Origin: CAWBQO01 sp963790965 | GTDB lineage: Bacteria; Bacteroidota; Rhodothermia; Rhodothermales; DASSAV01 | Length of the DNA: 64,000 bases | Direction of reading: 5' to 3' | Assembly (NCBI GenBank): GCA_963790965.1 | Contig: CAWBQO010000006.1 | Coordinates: 372,001-436,000, forward strand | Part shown: piece by piece, positions 40,356 to 49,817 of the stretch | How positions within the stretch are numbered: the first letter of the stretch is position 1 | Layout of the letters: each line of letters begins with the position of its first letter | Made by a program: the position numbers and the translations under genes | The notes under the pieces: model-generated | Database searches by the model: none | Seen by the model: only the letters and a program-made list of their open reading frames with translations | Told to the model about the DNA's origin: nothing

Positions 40356-41399
40356 TTAGGTGTTGTTTACAGTGGGTTTTGTGGGTTGTTCGGGTCGTGA
40401 GCGGTGAACGGACACATGCTCTTTTGCAGGCGTGCTCGCGCTGCCGCCTTCGCGCCGCTGGGCCGACTTGGATCCGCTGCCGGCGGCTGGTCGCGCGCGC
40501 TTCTTCCACATGGGCGCGAACTCGCGAACGCCTCCGGCATGAACCTCGGCCGGTGTATGCATACCGAGGCTCAGGTGCGGTCTCTTTTCGTTGTAGAGCC
40601 TCACCGCTTGCGCCGCGGCGCGCCGAGCCTCATCCGCGTTCGCAAACGTGCCTCCAAGGCCGTACTCCTGCTTGAGGATGCCGTTCATGCGCTCGGCGAT
40701 GGCATTCTCGTACGGGTTGCCGGCCTCGGCCATGCTGATCGCGACGCCGTTTGCACGCAGCAGTTCAACGTAGGCGTGGCTGCAGTACTGGACGCCCCGG
40801 TCGCTGTGATGCACCAGCGGCCCTTCGCCCCGGCGCGTGCCAAGCGCCTGCTGCAGCGCCGCCAGGCAGCCCTCAAGCCCCAGCGAGGAGGCGAGTGCCC
40901 AGCCGATCACCATGTGCGAGTAGGCGTCCGTAACGAGGCTGAGGTAGGCAAAGCCGCCCTCCTGAAGGTGCAGGTAGGTCAGGTCGCTCACCCACACCTC
41001 GCTCACGCGCCTGGGCTTGGTGCCGGCAATCAGGTTGTCGTACTTGCGCATATAGTGGTTCGAGTTCGTCGTGCGGTGCCCGGCGCGTTTGCGTCCCACC
41101 AGAAGGCCCTCCTCGCGCAAGAGGTCAAAGAACGCATCTCGGCCCAGCTTCACCCCGGCCGCTTCGAGCTGCGGACGGGCTATGTGGAAAAGCTTGCGCG
41201 CGCCCATGCGCGGATGCTCCCGCCGCTCGTCAATCGCGATCTGAAGCGCCAGCGCTGCGCCTGCCGCCTGCCGCTCGGTCTGAGCGCACGCGCCGTACCA
41301 GGCCTGCCGGCTCTTGCCGAAGAGCTTGCAGAGCGCAGAGAGCGGCACCTTCGGCAGATGTTCGCGCAGATTGGTCACGGCTTGCGTCCACTTTTTTTT
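40356..41399 (-). CDS. IS3-family transposase OrfB (made by -1 frameshift as OrfAB)
   Basis: About 347 codons after the frameshift point. It carries the HTH_21 region (HPRMGARKLFHIARPQL) and the rve integrase core with the DDE triad: D in VSDLTYLHL, D in VHHSDRGVQYCS and E in NAIAERMNGILKQEY. The frame is one base back from orfA and is entered at the A-rich slip site (minus-strand A AAA AAA G, plus-strand T-run 41392-41399). No good independent start is present, as expected for IS3 elements. A Ser/Arg-rich tail of about 45 aa follows the core. Confidence 0.88.
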   Translation of the reverse strand, partial: KKKWTQAVTNLREHLPKVPLSALCKLFGKSRQAWYGACAQTERQAAGAALALQIAIDERREHPRMGARKLFHIARPQLEAAGVKLGRDAFFDLLREEGLLVGRKRAGHRTTNSNHYMRKYDNLIAGTKPRRVSEVWVSDLTYLHLQEGGFAYLSLVTDAYSHMVIGWALASSLGLEGCLAALQQALGTRRGEGPLVHHSDRGVQYCSHAYVELLRANGVAISMAEAGNPYENAIAERMNGILKQEYGLGGTFANADEARRAAAQAVRLYNEKRPHLSLGMHTPAEVHAGGVREFAPMWKKRARPAAGSGSKSAQRREGGSASTPAKEHVSVHRSRPEQPTKPTVNNT

Positions 41400-41761
41400 C
41401 GAATCGAAACGGCGTAGTCCTTCTCCGCCACGTCGATGAGGGCGTTGAGCGCCATCGTCTCCAGGCGGCTGTCGGCCAGCGCCTCTTCGAGTCTGCGCAC
41501 CCGCTCGCGCAGTTCTTCTGCGCTGCTGGGGCCTCTCTCCTCTGAGAAGACATCCATGTCTTTCAGCTCGTCTGTGTGGTAGCGGCCGTAGCGCCGGCAC
41601 CACTTCAGCACCGTCGTCTTGCCACCGATGTTGTACTTGCGCCGGGCCGCGTCCTTCGTTAGACGCCCCCGCTCAACTTCTTCTACGACCATGCGTTTGA
41701 ACGCTTCCGAGTAGTAGAACGTGGGGGGCCGTGTACCCTCTTGCTTCCTGTTGTGTGCCAT
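41375..41761 (-). CDS. IS3-family transposase OrfA
   Basis: 128 aa. N-terminal helix-turn-helix of the transposase_8 / HTH type (FYYSEAFKRMVVEEVERGRLTKDAARRKYNIGGKTTVLKWCRRYG), then a leucine-zipper-like coiled coil (SAEELRERVRRLEEALADSRLETMALNALID). It binds the element ends and ends 23 codons beyond the slippery run if no frameshift occurs. Sequence shows no disruption, so the element may still be active. Confidence 0.88.
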   Translation of the reverse strand: MAHNRKQEGTRPPTFYYSEAFKRMVVEEVERGRLTKDAARRKYNIGGKTTVLKWCRRYGRYHTDELKDMDVFSEERGPSSAEELRERVRRLEEALADSRLETMALNALIDVAEKDYAVSIRKKSGRKP

Positions 41762-41805
41762 CGCTTTACCTCCAGAGAGTGTAAAGCTAATTCAGGACGG
41801 GTCAA

Positions 41806-41912
41806 CACCCCCTTGAATCCCCCTGAAGGGGGAAGTTGCGTTGGTGCTTTGGTCCACGATGTCAATTTAATGCAGCGCGGTCGGTTATTTCAGCAGCCTC
41901 TTAAGAGCGCCA
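41806..41912 (+). repeat. dispersed intergenic repeat C, copy 2
   Basis: CCCCCTGAAGGGGGAAGTTG then CGTTGGTGCTTTGGTC and GCAGCGCGGTCGGTTATTTC. Matches the minus strand at 37600-37692. The palindromic CCCCCTGAAGGGGG marks one end. Confidence 0.7.
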
Positions 41913-42186
41913 CCAGCGCGATATTTTTTCCCGGGGGGGAAGTACAACTTCACCTTTCCGTTTCTGAAAGAAAAAAGCACATCCGGCAGGTGCTGCCGGG
42001 CTGCGTCTAAACGACACGAATCTCAGCGGCCTTTGTCAAGACTAAACGTCATACTTTTAGATTTCTCTCGCCGGAAGTGCAGCCGGCAGGTCGTGATGGG
42101 GCCGCACGGCGGACAGGAGGTTTCTTGTCCTCCAATCGCGGTCGTTTTCCTGAACGCTAACTCGAAGGGGCAGGCGGACACCTCCC
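41806..42186. other. 381-bp intergenic region with dispersed repeat C
   Basis: Contains repeat C copy 2 at its left end and no convincing gene. A CCCCCTGAAGGGGG palindrome lies at about 41819-41832. The remainder has no readable feature. Confidence 0.6.
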
Positions 42187-42927
42187 CTACCGCCGCTTTC
42201 TTGCCGGGGCGTGCTCGACGTAGTTGATGATCAGGATGCCGGCTACGAGCCAGGCGGCACCGGAAAGGATGCCCGCCACTACGTCGGAGAAGTAATGCAC
42301 GTTCAGGTATACCCGGCTACCCCCGATCAGCAAGATCATCATGAAACTGGCCAGGATGGCAAGCCACCGCCAGAGCGGCGGACGGATCATCTTCCAGGCG
42401 AGGTAAATCAGGTAGCCGAAGAACACCGTCGCGGCAAAGGCGTGACCGCTCGGGAACGAGTATCCGCCCGCCGGGATCACCTTTTCGATCGGTCGCTCGC
42501 GGCGGAAGATGAGCTTTAGCCCCTCCGATAGCAAGCCCCCCAGCGCCGTTACGAAAACGAGGCCGAAGAGCGGCCACCAGCGCTGCATCACGAGCAGCGA
42601 AATGCCCACGACCACAACCCCGACGATCGTCCCCCGACTGCCGCCGAGATCCGTCACAAAAACGGCCCATTCCGTGCGCTCCTCCGAGAGGATGCTGTGC
42701 AGAAAGGCGTGGACGCGCAGATCGAGCGAGTAGAGCGATTCCTGATCAGCCACGTCGTTTTGGATGGCCAGGAAGACCCACATCAGCCCGATGACGAGTA
42801 CGAAGGCCAGCGTAAAGGCGAGTCCGTACTGGTCGCCCCGCCGGAAGCGGCGACGCAGAAAACGGAGGAACGCCGGCCCTTCGCGCCGAACGGCCTCGTT
42901 GATCGAGTCGGAGTGGTGCGTAGTCAT
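42187..42927 (-). CDS. PAP2-superfamily membrane phosphatase
   Basis: 246 aa from ATG at 42927. Six predicted transmembrane helices and all three PAP2 motifs: KLIFRRERP (motif 1), SFPSGHA (motif 2) and SRVYLNVHYFSDV (motif 3). It removes phosphate from lipid phosphates such as phosphatidate, or from undecaprenyl diphosphate; which one cannot be told. Lies 29 nt downstream of the FAD/Fe-S oxidoreductase on the same strand. Confidence 0.9.
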   Translation of the reverse strand: MTTHHSDSINEAVRREGPAFLRFLRRRFRRGDQYGLAFTLAFVLVIGLMWVFLAIQNDVADQESLYSLDLRVHAFLHSILSEERTEWAVFVTDLGGSRGTIVGVVVVGISLLVMQRWWPLFGLVFVTALGGLLSEGLKLIFRRERPIEKVIPAGGYSFPSGHAFAATVFFGYLIYLAWKMIRPPLWRWLAILASFMMILLIGGSRVYLNVHYFSDVVAGILSGAAWLVAGILIINYVEHAPARKRR

Positions 42928-42956
42928 CGGGCGTCGGACGGGTGCGAAAACGGTCG

Positions 42957-45842
42957 TCAGGCGAGGGCGTTGCGGAGGATCTCTGCCGGATGGAGCGGTT
43001 GCCGTTGGGTGGTGTCGTGGATCTGCGAACGGCACGAAGTACCGGCCGCCGCGATGATCGTTTCCGGGGCGCTCGCACGCACGGCCGGCGCAAGCGCGCG
43101 CTCTGCCATGCGGATCGAGATGTCATAGTGCTCCTTCTCGTATCCAAACGCCCCGGCCATGCCGCAGCAGCCCGAGTCGACGGTGGTAACGGCAAAGCCC
43201 GTCGGCAGCGAGAGGCACCGCTCGGCCGGAGCGGTCCCGACGAGCGCCTTCTGGTGGCAGTGGCCGTGCAGCAGCACTTCGTGCGGCTCGCGTTTCCAGC
43301 GCGTCCGATCAAAACGGCCGCTGTCCGCTTCTTCCGCCACAAACTCCTCGAAGGTGAGCGTCGCCTTGGCAAGCGCGCGCGCGCGCGGATCGCCGGGTAG
43401 GAGCGAAAGGAACTCGTCCCGAAACGTCAGGATGCAGCTCGGCTCCATGCCGACGATGGGCATTCCCGCCTGGACGATCGGGTACAGCAACTCGACGGTC
43501 TCGAGGGCCTGTCGCTGCGCGTCGGCAACCAAGCCTTTCGAGAGCAGCGTCCGCCCGCAACAGGCGCGCGGGTCCGGGACGGTCACGCTGTAGCCGGTGC
43601 GGTCCAGAAACTCGGCGGCCGCTCTGCCGACTTCCGGATGGTGGTAGTTGTAGAACGTGTCCGCGAAGAGCGCGACGGGACGCCCGCCGGTGCGCCACGA
43701 CTGATGCCCGAACCAGGTGGAGAAGGATTGCGTGGCGAACGGTGGAAGCATTCGTTCGGCGCTGATGCCGAGCGCCTTTTCCATCGTTTTCCGAACGGCG
43801 ACGCGCTTGTTCATCCAGTTGATGGTGCCCGCCAGCGGCGTGTCGGCGATGCGACGGCTAAGGGCGGGCATATGTCCGAAGAGGCGCGTTCGCTGGGAGA
43901 TGCCGTTTGCCTCCCAGTACTTGCCCAGCCACTCGGTTTTGAGCCGGGCCATGTCAACGTTCGACGGGCACTCGGTCTTGCAGGCTTTGCACTGAACGCA
44001 CAGCTCCATCACTTCCCACATGCGATGGCCGGTCATCTCTTCCGCCGGGATCTCGCCGGACATGGCGGCTCGCAGGGCATTTGCCCGCCCGCGCGTCGAA
44101 TCCTGCTCCTCGCGCGTGACCATGAAACTCGGGCACATCGTTCCCGATTCGAGCTTTCGGCACGCGCCATTGCCGTTGCAAAGCTCGACAAGCGAAACGA
44201 AGCCGCCGTGATCGGAGAAGTCCATCACCTCGTTCATGGGCGTGGCGCGGTACTGCGGCCCCATACGCAGGTTCTCCGTCATGGGAGGCGCGTCGACCAC
44301 CTTGCCGGGGTTGAGCAGGTTTTCGGGATCGAACGCGCGCTTGATCTGCCGGTAGGTTTCGTAAAGCTCCGGGCCGAGCAGGGGTTCGTTGAGCCAGCTG
44401 CGGGCGAGGCCGTCGCCGTGCTCGGACGAAACCGCGCCGCCGAAGCGGCGGACAAGCTCCATCGAACCGCGGGCTATGTCCCGCATCTTCCACACTTCGC
44501 GCGCGTCCTTCGTGTTAATGAACGGCCGGATGTGCAGGCAACCCGCCGAGGCGTGCGCGTAGAGCACCATCTTCGTATCCGTCTCCGCGACGAGCGCCTC
44601 CAGTTCATCAACGTAATCCGCGAGGTGTTCGACCGGCACCGAAGCATCCTCGATAAAGGCGACGGGCTTGTGGTCTCCTTCGACGCCCATGATGAGGCCG
44701 AGACCTTCCTTGCGGATCGTCCAGACATTACGTATCTGCTGAGCCGTAAAGGCGGGCACGGTGGCGTAGCCGTGGCCCGTGCGCGCCATCAGGAGCCGGA
44801 GATCTTCGACGCGCGCCTTCAGCTCGGCCTCGGTGTCTCCGTAGTATTCCACAAACAGAACCGAACCCGGATCGCCTTCAATGAACGTGAGGAGGTGGGC
44901 GTACCCGGCGGCGCGGCGCGTCATTTCGAGCGCATGGCCGTCGAACAGCTCGACGGCGGAGGGCTTCGTCTCGAGGATCGTGGGAGTTGCCAGAAGCGCC
45001 TCGCGCCGAGTGCGGAACTGAACGACGCCGAGGGCGGTCCGGCGCGGCCGCTCAACGAGGCCAATGGTGAGGTCGGTCGTGACGGCGAGCGTGCCTTCGC
45101 TGCCGCAGAGGAGTTGGGCGAGATTGCGCTCCCGCTGGAGCAGATATTCAGCGCGATAGCCGCTGTTGCGCCGCCAGTGCCGGGGGGTATCCCGCTCGAT
45201 AACGTCGCCGCGCTCGGTGATGAGGGTGTCCAGACTGTCGTAGATGCGCCCTTCAAGGCCGGGCCGCTCTCGGGCCGCTGCCCAGGCATCTTCGGAGAGC
45301 GGACGCGCGTGCGCAGGGGATCCGTCGGCGAGCAGCAGGTGCGCGTCCCGAATGTGGTTGATGACGTTGCCGTAGAGGATCGAGTGCGTTCCGGTAGCAT
45401 TGTTGGCCATCATCCCGCCGAGCGTCGCCCGGTTCGAGGAAGCCGGGTCCGGCCCCACCATCAACCCGTGCGGCAGGAGCGCCGACGAAAGGGTGTCCAG
45501 CACGAGTCCGGGCTGCACCCGCGCCCAGCGCTCGGCCGGGTTGATCTCGAGAATGCGGTTGAGATGGACGGTAAAGTCGATGACAAGGCCGGGTCCGACG
45601 GTCTGCCCCGCAAGCGACGACCCGCCGCCGCGTGCCAGAAGCGGGATGCGGTACTCGGCGGCGCACGTGAGCGCGGCCTGAACGTCCTCCACCGAGCGGG
45701 GCACGAGCACGGCGCGCGGCATCATCTTGTAAAGACTCGCGTCGGTCGCGTAGAGCGCGCGGGTCATCGAATCGGTATGGACGGATCCCTGGACGCGGGC
45801 GCGAAGCGCGTCGGCGAAATCAGCGGTAAGCTCGGCAGGCAT
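42957..45842 (-). CDS. FAD-linked oxidase fused to Fe-S/CCG subunit (GlcD-GlcF-type 2-hydroxyacid dehydrogenase)
   Basis: 961 aa from ATG at 45842. The N-terminal FAD-binding domain (PRSVEDVQAALTCAAEY, LARGGGSSLAGQTVGPGLVIDF) and FAD-oxidase C domain (to about residue 540) are followed by a 4Fe-4S region (CVQCKACKTECPSN) and two cysteine-rich CCG domains (CCGRTLL, CCGMAGAFG). This domain order is that of fused D-lactate/glycolate dehydrogenase proteins, which oxidise 2-hydroxy acids and pass electrons to the respiratory chain. Substrate (D-lactate, glycolate, D-2-hydroxyglutarate) not decidable. Confidence 0.92.
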   Translation of the reverse strand: MPAELTADFADALRARVQGSVHTDSMTRALYATDASLYKMMPRAVLVPRSVEDVQAALTCAAEYRIPLLARGGGSSLAGQTVGPGLVIDFTVHLNRILEINPAERWARVQPGLVLDTLSSALLPHGLMVGPDPASSNRATLGGMMANNATGTHSILYGNVINHIRDAHLLLADGSPAHARPLSEDAWAAARERPGLEGRIYDSLDTLITERGDVIERDTPRHWRRNSGYRAEYLLQRERNLAQLLCGSEGTLAVTTDLTIGLVERPRRTALGVVQFRTRREALLATPTILETKPSAVELFDGHALEMTRRAAGYAHLLTFIEGDPGSVLFVEYYGDTEAELKARVEDLRLLMARTGHGYATVPAFTAQQIRNVWTIRKEGLGLIMGVEGDHKPVAFIEDASVPVEHLADYVDELEALVAETDTKMVLYAHASAGCLHIRPFINTKDAREVWKMRDIARGSMELVRRFGGAVSSEHGDGLARSWLNEPLLGPELYETYRQIKRAFDPENLLNPGKVVDAPPMTENLRMGPQYRATPMNEVMDFSDHGGFVSLVELCNGNGACRKLESGTMCPSFMVTREEQDSTRGRANALRAAMSGEIPAEEMTGHRMWEVMELCVQCKACKTECPSNVDMARLKTEWLGKYWEANGISQRTRLFGHMPALSRRIADTPLAGTINWMNKRVAVRKTMEKALGISAERMLPPFATQSFSTWFGHQSWRTGGRPVALFADTFYNYHHPEVGRAAAEFLDRTGYSVTVPDPRACCGRTLLSKGLVADAQRQALETVELLYPIVQAGMPIVGMEPSCILTFRDEFLSLLPGDPRARALAKATLTFEEFVAEEADSGRFDRTRWKREPHEVLLHGHCHQKALVGTAPAERCLSLPTGFAVTTVDSGCCGMAGAFGYEKEHYDISIRMAERALAPAVRASAPETIIAAAGTSCRSQIHDTTQRQPLHPAEILRNALA

Positions 45843-46046
45843 AGCGGCAGCAGTAGCAGTTGATCGGCAGTACAGAGGCAATCTACGCACGAAGAGGCCG
45901 CGCGGCACGCCCTTTCGATCTATTCACGCCACCAGGCGGCGGGAAGCGGTTGCGGCGGGCCGGACGACTATGCCGTAACTTACGCGCCGGAAGATCGTTC
46001 TTCCCCGGTGCTTCCGCCGGCGTTTTGTCACTCCAAGACTTCTTCT

Positions 46047-47207
46047 ATGCCTTTCACGAACGCGAACGTCGAAGAAAAGACCGCTCCTCACGCTGTTCTT
46101 CTTGGCCCCATGCACCCCTTCCGGGGCGGCATTGCGCACTTTCTGGAAACGATGTATCACGGGTTGCAGGCGCGCGGCTGGCGCACGTCGGCGTTCACGT
46201 TTACGACGCAGTACCCGGAGATGCTCTTCCCCGGCAAGTCGCAGTTCGAGGAAGGCGCGGTGCATGATCCGGTCCCCGCCCGCCGCATTCTTTCGACGGT
46301 GAACCCGGCCACCTGGGCCAGGACGGCGCGCGAAATCGAGTTGCTGCATCCGGACGTGCTCGTTTTCAAGTACTGGATGCCCTTCTTCGCGCCCTCCTTT
46401 GGCCTCATTGCGCGCCATCTCCGGAGAAAGGGCGTTCACGTCGTCGCGGTTGTGGACAACGCCATCCCCCACGAGCACCGCCCGGGCGACGAGCGGCTGA
46501 GCCGATTTCTGCTGCGCTCTTGCGACCGGCTGATCGTGATGTCGGAGTCGGTGGAGGAGGACATCCGCGTGCTCGGCATTCAGAAGCCTGTGGCGCGCAT
46601 TCAGCACCCGATCTACGATCTATTCGGCGAAGCGCCGTCCCGAGAGGAAGGGCGACGGCGGCTCGGCATTCCCGAAAGCGGCCCCGTGCTGCTGTCCTTC
46701 GGCTTCATCCGGCGGTACAAGGGGCTGCTCACGTTGCTCGACGCCATGCCCGCCGTTCTGAAGGAACTGCCGGACGCGCGGCTCCTCGTTGCCGGGGAGT
46801 TCTATGAGGACGCCGGCCCTTACCACGCCGCCATTCGCCGCAACAACCTGCAGCAAAACGTCCTCCTGCACACCGACTACATCCCGACCGAGCGCGTAGG
46901 CGACTACTTCGCCGCCGCCGACGTGGTCGTGCAGCCCTACGTTTCTGCAACGCAGAGCGGCGTGGCGCAGATTGCCTTCCACTTCGAAAAGCCGCTCATC
47001 GTGACGGACGTGGGCGGACTGGCGGAGATCGTTCCCGACGGCGAGGCGGGGCTTGTCGTGCCGCCGGAAGATCCGCCGGCGCTTGCAGCGGCCATTGTTC
47101 GCTACTTCAAAGAGAACATGGCGGGCCGCCTCTCCGAGGGCGTGAGGCGGGAGAAGCCGAAGTACAGCTGGGACCGGCTCTACGAAGCGGTCGAAGGGGC
47201 CGTGTAG
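46047..47207 (+). CDS. glycosyltransferase family 4 protein
   Basis: 386 aa from ATG at 46047. GT-B fold: an N-terminal acceptor domain opens with LGPMHPFRGGIAHFLETMYHGL. The C-terminal donor domain has GFIRRYKGLLTLLDAM, TDYIPTERVGDYFAAADVVVQPYVSATQSGV and EKPLIVTDVGGLAEIVPDGEAGLVVPPED, the E-x7-E-like nucleotide-sugar site. Cytosolic, probably adds a sugar to a lipid-linked glycan. It is isolated from the main glycan cluster and convergent with ccmF, whose stop lies 10 nt away. Confidence 0.9.
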   Translation: MPFTNANVEEKTAPHAVLLGPMHPFRGGIAHFLETMYHGLQARGWRTSAFTFTTQYPEMLFPGKSQFEEGAVHDPVPARRILSTVNPATWARTAREIELLHPDVLVFKYWMPFFAPSFGLIARHLRRKGVHVVAVVDNAIPHEHRPGDERLSRFLLRSCDRLIVMSESVEEDIRVLGIQKPVARIQHPIYDLFGEAPSREEGRRRLGIPESGPVLLSFGFIRRYKGLLTLLDAMPAVLKELPDARLLVAGEFYEDAGPYHAAIRRNNLQQNVLLHTDYIPTERVGDYFAAADVVVQPYVSATQSGVAQIAFHFEKPLIVTDVGGLAEIVPDGEAGLVVPPEDPPALAAAIVRYFKENMAGRLSEGVRREKPKYSWDRLYEAVEGAV

Positions 47208-47217
47208 GTTCTGGTCG

Positions 47218-49680
47218 TCAGGCCGCTACAAGGGCCGGTTTGCGCTTCGTCCGCCGCTCGGAGATGCGGCGGTACAGCGCGACGCCAAAGCCCAGCGACA
47301 GGATTAAAACGCCAAGCCAAAGAACGCTAATGAAAGGCTTCTCATAGGCTTGCACCACCAGCCAATCCTCCTCATCGACGGCGAGGCCGCCCACGGCAAG
47401 GTTAATCTGCCCGTTGTCCACATTCATGCCCGTGAAGGCCACGTCGAGGCCCCAGTCCTCCAGGCCCGCTTTCACGAATCGCTGCGAACGGTCCTTCAGG
47501 ATGACGTACACGGGCTGCAGCATCCGCGTCTCGCCGGAGCGGCGGTCCGTCACGGAGAGGGCGGCGGCCACCGAGATGTCCGCTTCGGCGGGCAGGACGG
47601 CTTTGTCGACGTTCAGGTCAAAGCCGGTAAAGCGGAGTATGTACTGACCTCCCGCGAGCAAGACGCTGTCGCCGCGCGCGAGCGTCACCTGTCCCGGCGC
47701 TTCGTCCTTGTCGGAGACGAACATGACGCTCGGGCTTACGGCGGTGAAGATGTCCTTTTCGACATAGCTTTGGATGTCGGGGTGCTGGATCCACTGCTCC
47801 TTACGGCTCTTGTAGACAACCGGGTTCATGGTAAAGGCGCGGCCCCTTCCGTCGACGAAGTCGAGGCGATAGGACGTGTAGCCTTCCGGTGTCGGCTGCC
47901 GATCGGCGTAGGTAACGCGGTAGTCGCCGACCTGGCGGGTCTGCCCGCGCTCGAGCACGAAGTTGTCGCGGCTCTCGCCCATCTGCACGCCGGTCGCGTG
48001 GGCAAGCGGATCGCTAAACGCTCCGGAGGTGATGATGCCGAAGATGACGAGCGCAAACCCGACGTGGGCAATCGCTCCGCCGGCGAGTTTCGGGTTTCCA
48101 CGGCCGATGCGCCAGAGTACCTGAAGATTTCCGTAAAGCGCGAAGAAGGCCGCAAACAGCAGCAGCGTGAGGAGCAGACCCATGCCATAGACGCTCCAGA
48201 TGGCCCCAAGGCCCGCGAACATCCCGGCCTCGACGGCGGCGCCCGCTGCCTGCGCAGGGGCCTGCCCTACGGTGCCTTCGACAAAGGGCGTGAAGGCAAG
48301 CACGAGGACGGTGCTGACGACCGAAAGGATCACGGGGCGCAGAAGCATCCGGTTCACGTTCTCGACGCTCATCTTCGTCCACCAGAACATCTGGCCGAGT
48401 CCCGCAAGAAAGACAAAGCCGACCGACAGCGGCAGCGTCCACTTGTTGTAGAAAGAGACGGGAACGGCGGACGGATTGTCGCGGAAGACGTGGCCGAGAA
48501 TCGGCGCGCTCGTACCGAGGATAATGACTCCGGCCGCAATCGTAAGCAGCATCGCGCCGCTGAAGATCATGAACTCGCGCGAGAGCATGTTCGACGCTCG
48601 CTCGCGCACGGGCAGGTCTCGGTAGCGGTAGGCGAACAGCCCGTAGCCAAGCACGCCGACGGAGAGGAGCCACGCGAGAAGTTGATTCGAAAGGCCGAGA
48701 TCGACGAAGGAATGGACGGAGAGGTCGCCGAGAATGCCGCTTCTGGTGAGGAAAGTCGAGTAGATCGTCATCATGAAGGCCGAGACCGTCAGGACGAGCG
48801 AGGCTTTGTAGTTTGCGCCGCTCTTCTTCTGCGCCAGCATCGTGTGGAGTGCAGCCACGGCCACGAGCCATGGTACCAGCGACGAGTTCTCCACGGGATC
48901 CCAGGCCCAGTAGCCGCCGAAGGAGAGCGTCTCGTAGGCCCAGTAGCCACCAAGCGCCACGCCGACGCCGAGCACCATGCTTGCAAGGAGCATCCACGGG
49001 AGCGCGGGGCGGACCCACTCCGCGTACCGGCGCTTCCACATCCCCGAAACGGCGTAGGCGAACGGCACCAGAATGGTGGCAAAACCGACGAAAAGCGTCG
49101 GCGGATGGATCATCATCCAGTAGTTTTGCAGAAGGTCGTTCAGTCCGTTGCCGTCGGCGGGAACGAAGTTCGGGTTGGCCTGGAAGACGGGTGCATCCGG
49201 AAACCGCTCGGCCAGAAGCGCGAACGGAGACGAGCCGATATGGAACGCGCCGAACTTGAGGCCCACGATCATTGAGACGAGAAAGACCTGGCAGAGCGCA
49301 ACCACGGCCATGACCGGGGCCTCCCAGCCTTTCGCCGTCTTCATCAAAGTCAGCCCCAGTACGCCGGTGTAGACGATCCACAGCAGGAACGATCCCTCCT
49401 GACCCGCCCAAAAGGCAGAAAAGAGATACCGCGACTGAAGGTCCAGCGAAGAGTACTGGTAGACATAGGCATACTGGAATTGATGCCTGAGAATCAGGTA
49501 GAAGAGGAGGACCGAGGCTACGAGGATAACCCCCGAGCCGAGCGCCCATGCGCCCCTCCCGAGCCGCTTCCACTCAGGCGCGCCGGCGGCGTCTCGGGCG
49601 GACTGGAAGTAGGCCACACCTGAGAGGATGAAGGAGACGAAGGAGACAAGCAGCAGGAGAGAGCCAACAGTACCGATCAT
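47218..49680 (-). CDS. ccmF: cytochrome c-type biogenesis protein CcmF/CcsA-like haem lyase
   Basis: 820 aa, multi-pass. The WWD haem-handling domain reads GGYWAWDPVENSSLVPW, flanked by conserved His (MMIHPPTLFVGF and AALHTMLAQKK), and STFLTRSGILGDLSVHSF follows. The C-terminal ~200 residues form a periplasmic domain. It attaches haem to CxxCH motifs of apocytochromes such as the one at 3.9-4.5 kb. Length exceeds E. coli CcmF (about 650) because of the large C-terminal periplasmic part, as commonly seen in Bacteroidota-type CcmF. No other ccm gene is in the window. Confidence 0.95.
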   Translation of the reverse strand: MIGTVGSLLLLVSFVSFILSGVAYFQSARDAAGAPEWKRLGRGAWALGSGVILVASVLLFYLILRHQFQYAYVYQYSSLDLQSRYLFSAFWAGQEGSFLLWIVYTGVLGLTLMKTAKGWEAPVMAVVALCQVFLVSMIVGLKFGAFHIGSSPFALLAERFPDAPVFQANPNFVPADGNGLNDLLQNYWMMIHPPTLFVGFATILVPFAYAVSGMWKRRYAEWVRPALPWMLLASMVLGVGVALGGYWAYETLSFGGYWAWDPVENSSLVPWLVAVAALHTMLAQKKSGANYKASLVLTVSAFMMTIYSTFLTRSGILGDLSVHSFVDLGLSNQLLAWLLSVGVLGYGLFAYRYRDLPVRERASNMLSREFMIFSGAMLLTIAAGVIILGTSAPILGHVFRDNPSAVPVSFYNKWTLPLSVGFVFLAGLGQMFWWTKMSVENVNRMLLRPVILSVVSTVLVLAFTPFVEGTVGQAPAQAAGAAVEAGMFAGLGAIWSVYGMGLLLTLLLFAAFFALYGNLQVLWRIGRGNPKLAGGAIAHVGFALVIFGIITSGAFSDPLAHATGVQMGESRDNFVLERGQTRQVGDYRVTYADRQPTPEGYTSYRLDFVDGRGRAFTMNPVVYKSRKEQWIQHPDIQSYVEKDIFTAVSPSVMFVSDKDEAPGQVTLARGDSVLLAGGQYILRFTGFDLNVDKAVLPAEADISVAAALSVTDRRSGETRMLQPVYVILKDRSQRFVKAGLEDWGLDVAFTGMNVDNGQINLAVGGLAVDEEDWLVVQAYEKPFISVLWLGVLILSLGFGVALYRRISERRTKRKPALVAA

Positions 49681-49817
49681 GGATCGCAGGACGGCAGAAG
49701 CGTAGCGGTAAACGGAGCGAGATGTAACCGGAACCGCACAAGAGGTTCCGGCCGGGCGGCGCGCGGCCGTTCCAACGGCCAGTATTCACAACCGGTTACG
49801 ACTGCCCGGTGCCTCGT

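Larger units (their letters stand above)
40328..41805 (-). mobile_element. IS3-family insertion sequence, apparently complete
   Basis: About 1.48 kb bounded by imperfect inverted repeats: TTGTCAAGTCCTGAAATAGC TTTACA at the left and, on the opposite strand at the right, TTGACCCGTCCTGAATTAGC TTTACA. Two overlapping frames on the minus strand encode OrfA and OrfB. Ends are set to within about 2 bp; no clear target-site duplication is visible. Only one copy is present in the window. Confidence 0.88.

Noticed and set aside
43638..45863. 741-codon plus-strand frame opposite the FAD/Fe-S oxidoreductase
   Set aside because: Shadow frame; the minus-strand gene has complete FAD and Fe-S motifs.
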